Assembly: GCA_036850595.1 (NCBI GenBank)
Contig: CM072168.1
Location: forward strand, 13,693,982 to 13,757,981
DNA length: 64,000 bases
From: Rhyacichthys aspro
Taxonomy: Eukaryota > Chordata > Actinopteri > Gobiiformes > Rhyacichthyidae
Direction of reading: 5' to 3'
Made by a program: the position numbers and the translations under genes
Notes under the pieces: generated by a model
Told to the model about the DNA's origin: nothing
The model's database searches: none
What the model saw: the letters and a program-made list of their open reading frames with translations, nothing else
In this document: in pieces, positions 63,078 to 64,000 of the stretch
Layout of the letters: every line of letters starts with the position of its first letter
Numbering within the stretch: position 1 is the stretch's first letter

Positions 63078-64000
63078 GTAAGGAAGGCCTGCTGTGCGCA
63101 TTTACGCAATTACATCTCTTTTGAGAGAAAAAATAGTGAAAAGGAACTAGCATTTTGAACCACTCTATATTAGAGACACTAAGACTTTACAAGAACTGAG
63201 CACATTTCCACTGACATTTAGATCCAGGTTCTTCATTTAACCTCCCTGCTTTGGTTAAGGGCCACATGTATTTTTGAGGTATAGGCAGTAACCAAGCATG
63301 ACATTGAAGTAGTTTTTTGTTACTGGAGCACATTGTAGAGCCCTGGTATTTGTTTTATAATTTTACCGTTATCAATACATCTAATCCCTACTGCAGTTAC
63401 AAGTTCTGTTTCAATGATTGTGTGAGTATTTCAGGTCCTCATTATTTGCAGCCTTCACGTTATGATGTATTTCCTGAAAGAAAGGCAAAATTTCAGTGGC
63501 AAAAGGCTTTCAAACTAATAGTTTGACATTTTCTTCATGCCTCAAATGTCTGGTACTGTTTCTTTATTCTGCTGTTGCAGGTTCGTAGGTGATGCTGGGT
63601 TCAAGTGATGTGAATGTTTAACTGTGATGTTGTGTTACTTCGTACCTTCTTAAAATCTCAACATTCTCGGTCTTTGTCTCCCATTTGTTTTGGGTGGTTG
63701 TAAAGCCCTTTTCTGCTTCTGATGTATGTTGTCACATTAGCCCAAGTTACTTTTCATTGGAAGATGTGGTTGGACTGTAAAAGGACAAACTCTCAGCCAG
63801 TTTGAAAAACTAGTAAGTATAAGCACTGAAATTACCCTCTCTGTGAAGCCAAATGCTGGCAAATGTTTGGCTGCAGTCTCTCATTGGGTTTGTCCATTTC
63901 ACTCGAGGCCCAGATAGTTAGTTGAGCAGCATTAAATGTGTCTTACAGTAAGACACTCACATTCACACATTCATGTTTTATTCACATTTTAGTCACATAA
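63078..64000 (+). other. man1a2 intron 1 (start)
   Basis: Sequence after the exon-1 donor up to the window edge. Short open frames only, with no second man1a2 exon. Confidence 0.8.

Overview
The window is vertebrate nuclear DNA, most likely from a percomorph-type teleost fish. It has many short GT-AG exons in compact introns, CA and TA microsatellites, minisatellites, tRNA-derived SINE relics and a decayed LINE. Its genes are orthologues of known vertebrate genes, recognised by translating and joining exons. There are no operons, ribosome binding sites or prokaryotic features. The fish assignment is inferred from compactness, repeat families and a fish-type ZNF-like N-terminus; the species was not identified.

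Layout: fer1l6, a type II ferlin (+, 0.6-13.0 kb). An uncharacterised 528-residue gene with a zinc-finger-gene-like N-terminus but no zinc fingers (-, 13.7-17.0 kb). A KIAA2012-like coiled-coil/charged-helix gene (-, 18.1-25.0 kb). parp4, the vault poly(ADP-ribose) polymerase (+, 27.1-39.2 kb). A type II membrane C-type lectin (+, 39.9-42.0 kb), meeting tail to tail a CALHM-family channel gene (-, 42.0-43.2 kb). vtcn1/B7-H4 (+, 44.2-48.0 kb). A nested minisatellite block (48.7-49.8 kb). trim45 (+, 50.4-55.2 kb). A gene-poor 6-kb spacer with a GC-rich promoter region near 61 kb. The first coding exon of man1a2 (+, 62.8 kb onward).

The genes act in unrelated processes: membrane fusion (fer1l6), vault ADP-ribosylation (parp4), ubiquitin ligation (trim45) and Golgi N-glycan trimming (man1a2). 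The lectin, the CALHM channel and vtcn1 are side by side and all have immune associations in mammals. vtcn1, trim45 and man1a2 are also neighbours in human 1p13, so that part is conserved synteny; the other genes map to different human chromosomes.

No wholly new multi-gene system was found. The most notable points are: loss of both canonical disulfide cysteines from the membrane-proximal Ig domain of vtcn1; a 176-bp tandem exon duplication in the KIAA2012-like gene; a 41-bp-period minisatellite with about fifteen exact TGCTGACTCA (AP-1/NF-E2/Maf-like) sites, nested in an older 15-bp array; a His-Gly to His-Ser change in the PARP4 NAD-binding signature; a 90-bp Pro/Phe-Gly repeat in a parp4 exon; a 27-codon upstream ORF before man1a2; and the uncharacterised nuclear-type gene. 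For the lectin, CALHM, vtcn1, trim45 and uncharacterised genes the exon lengths were summed and the reading frames close exactly. The fer1l6, parp4 and KIAA2012-like models are less completely resolved.
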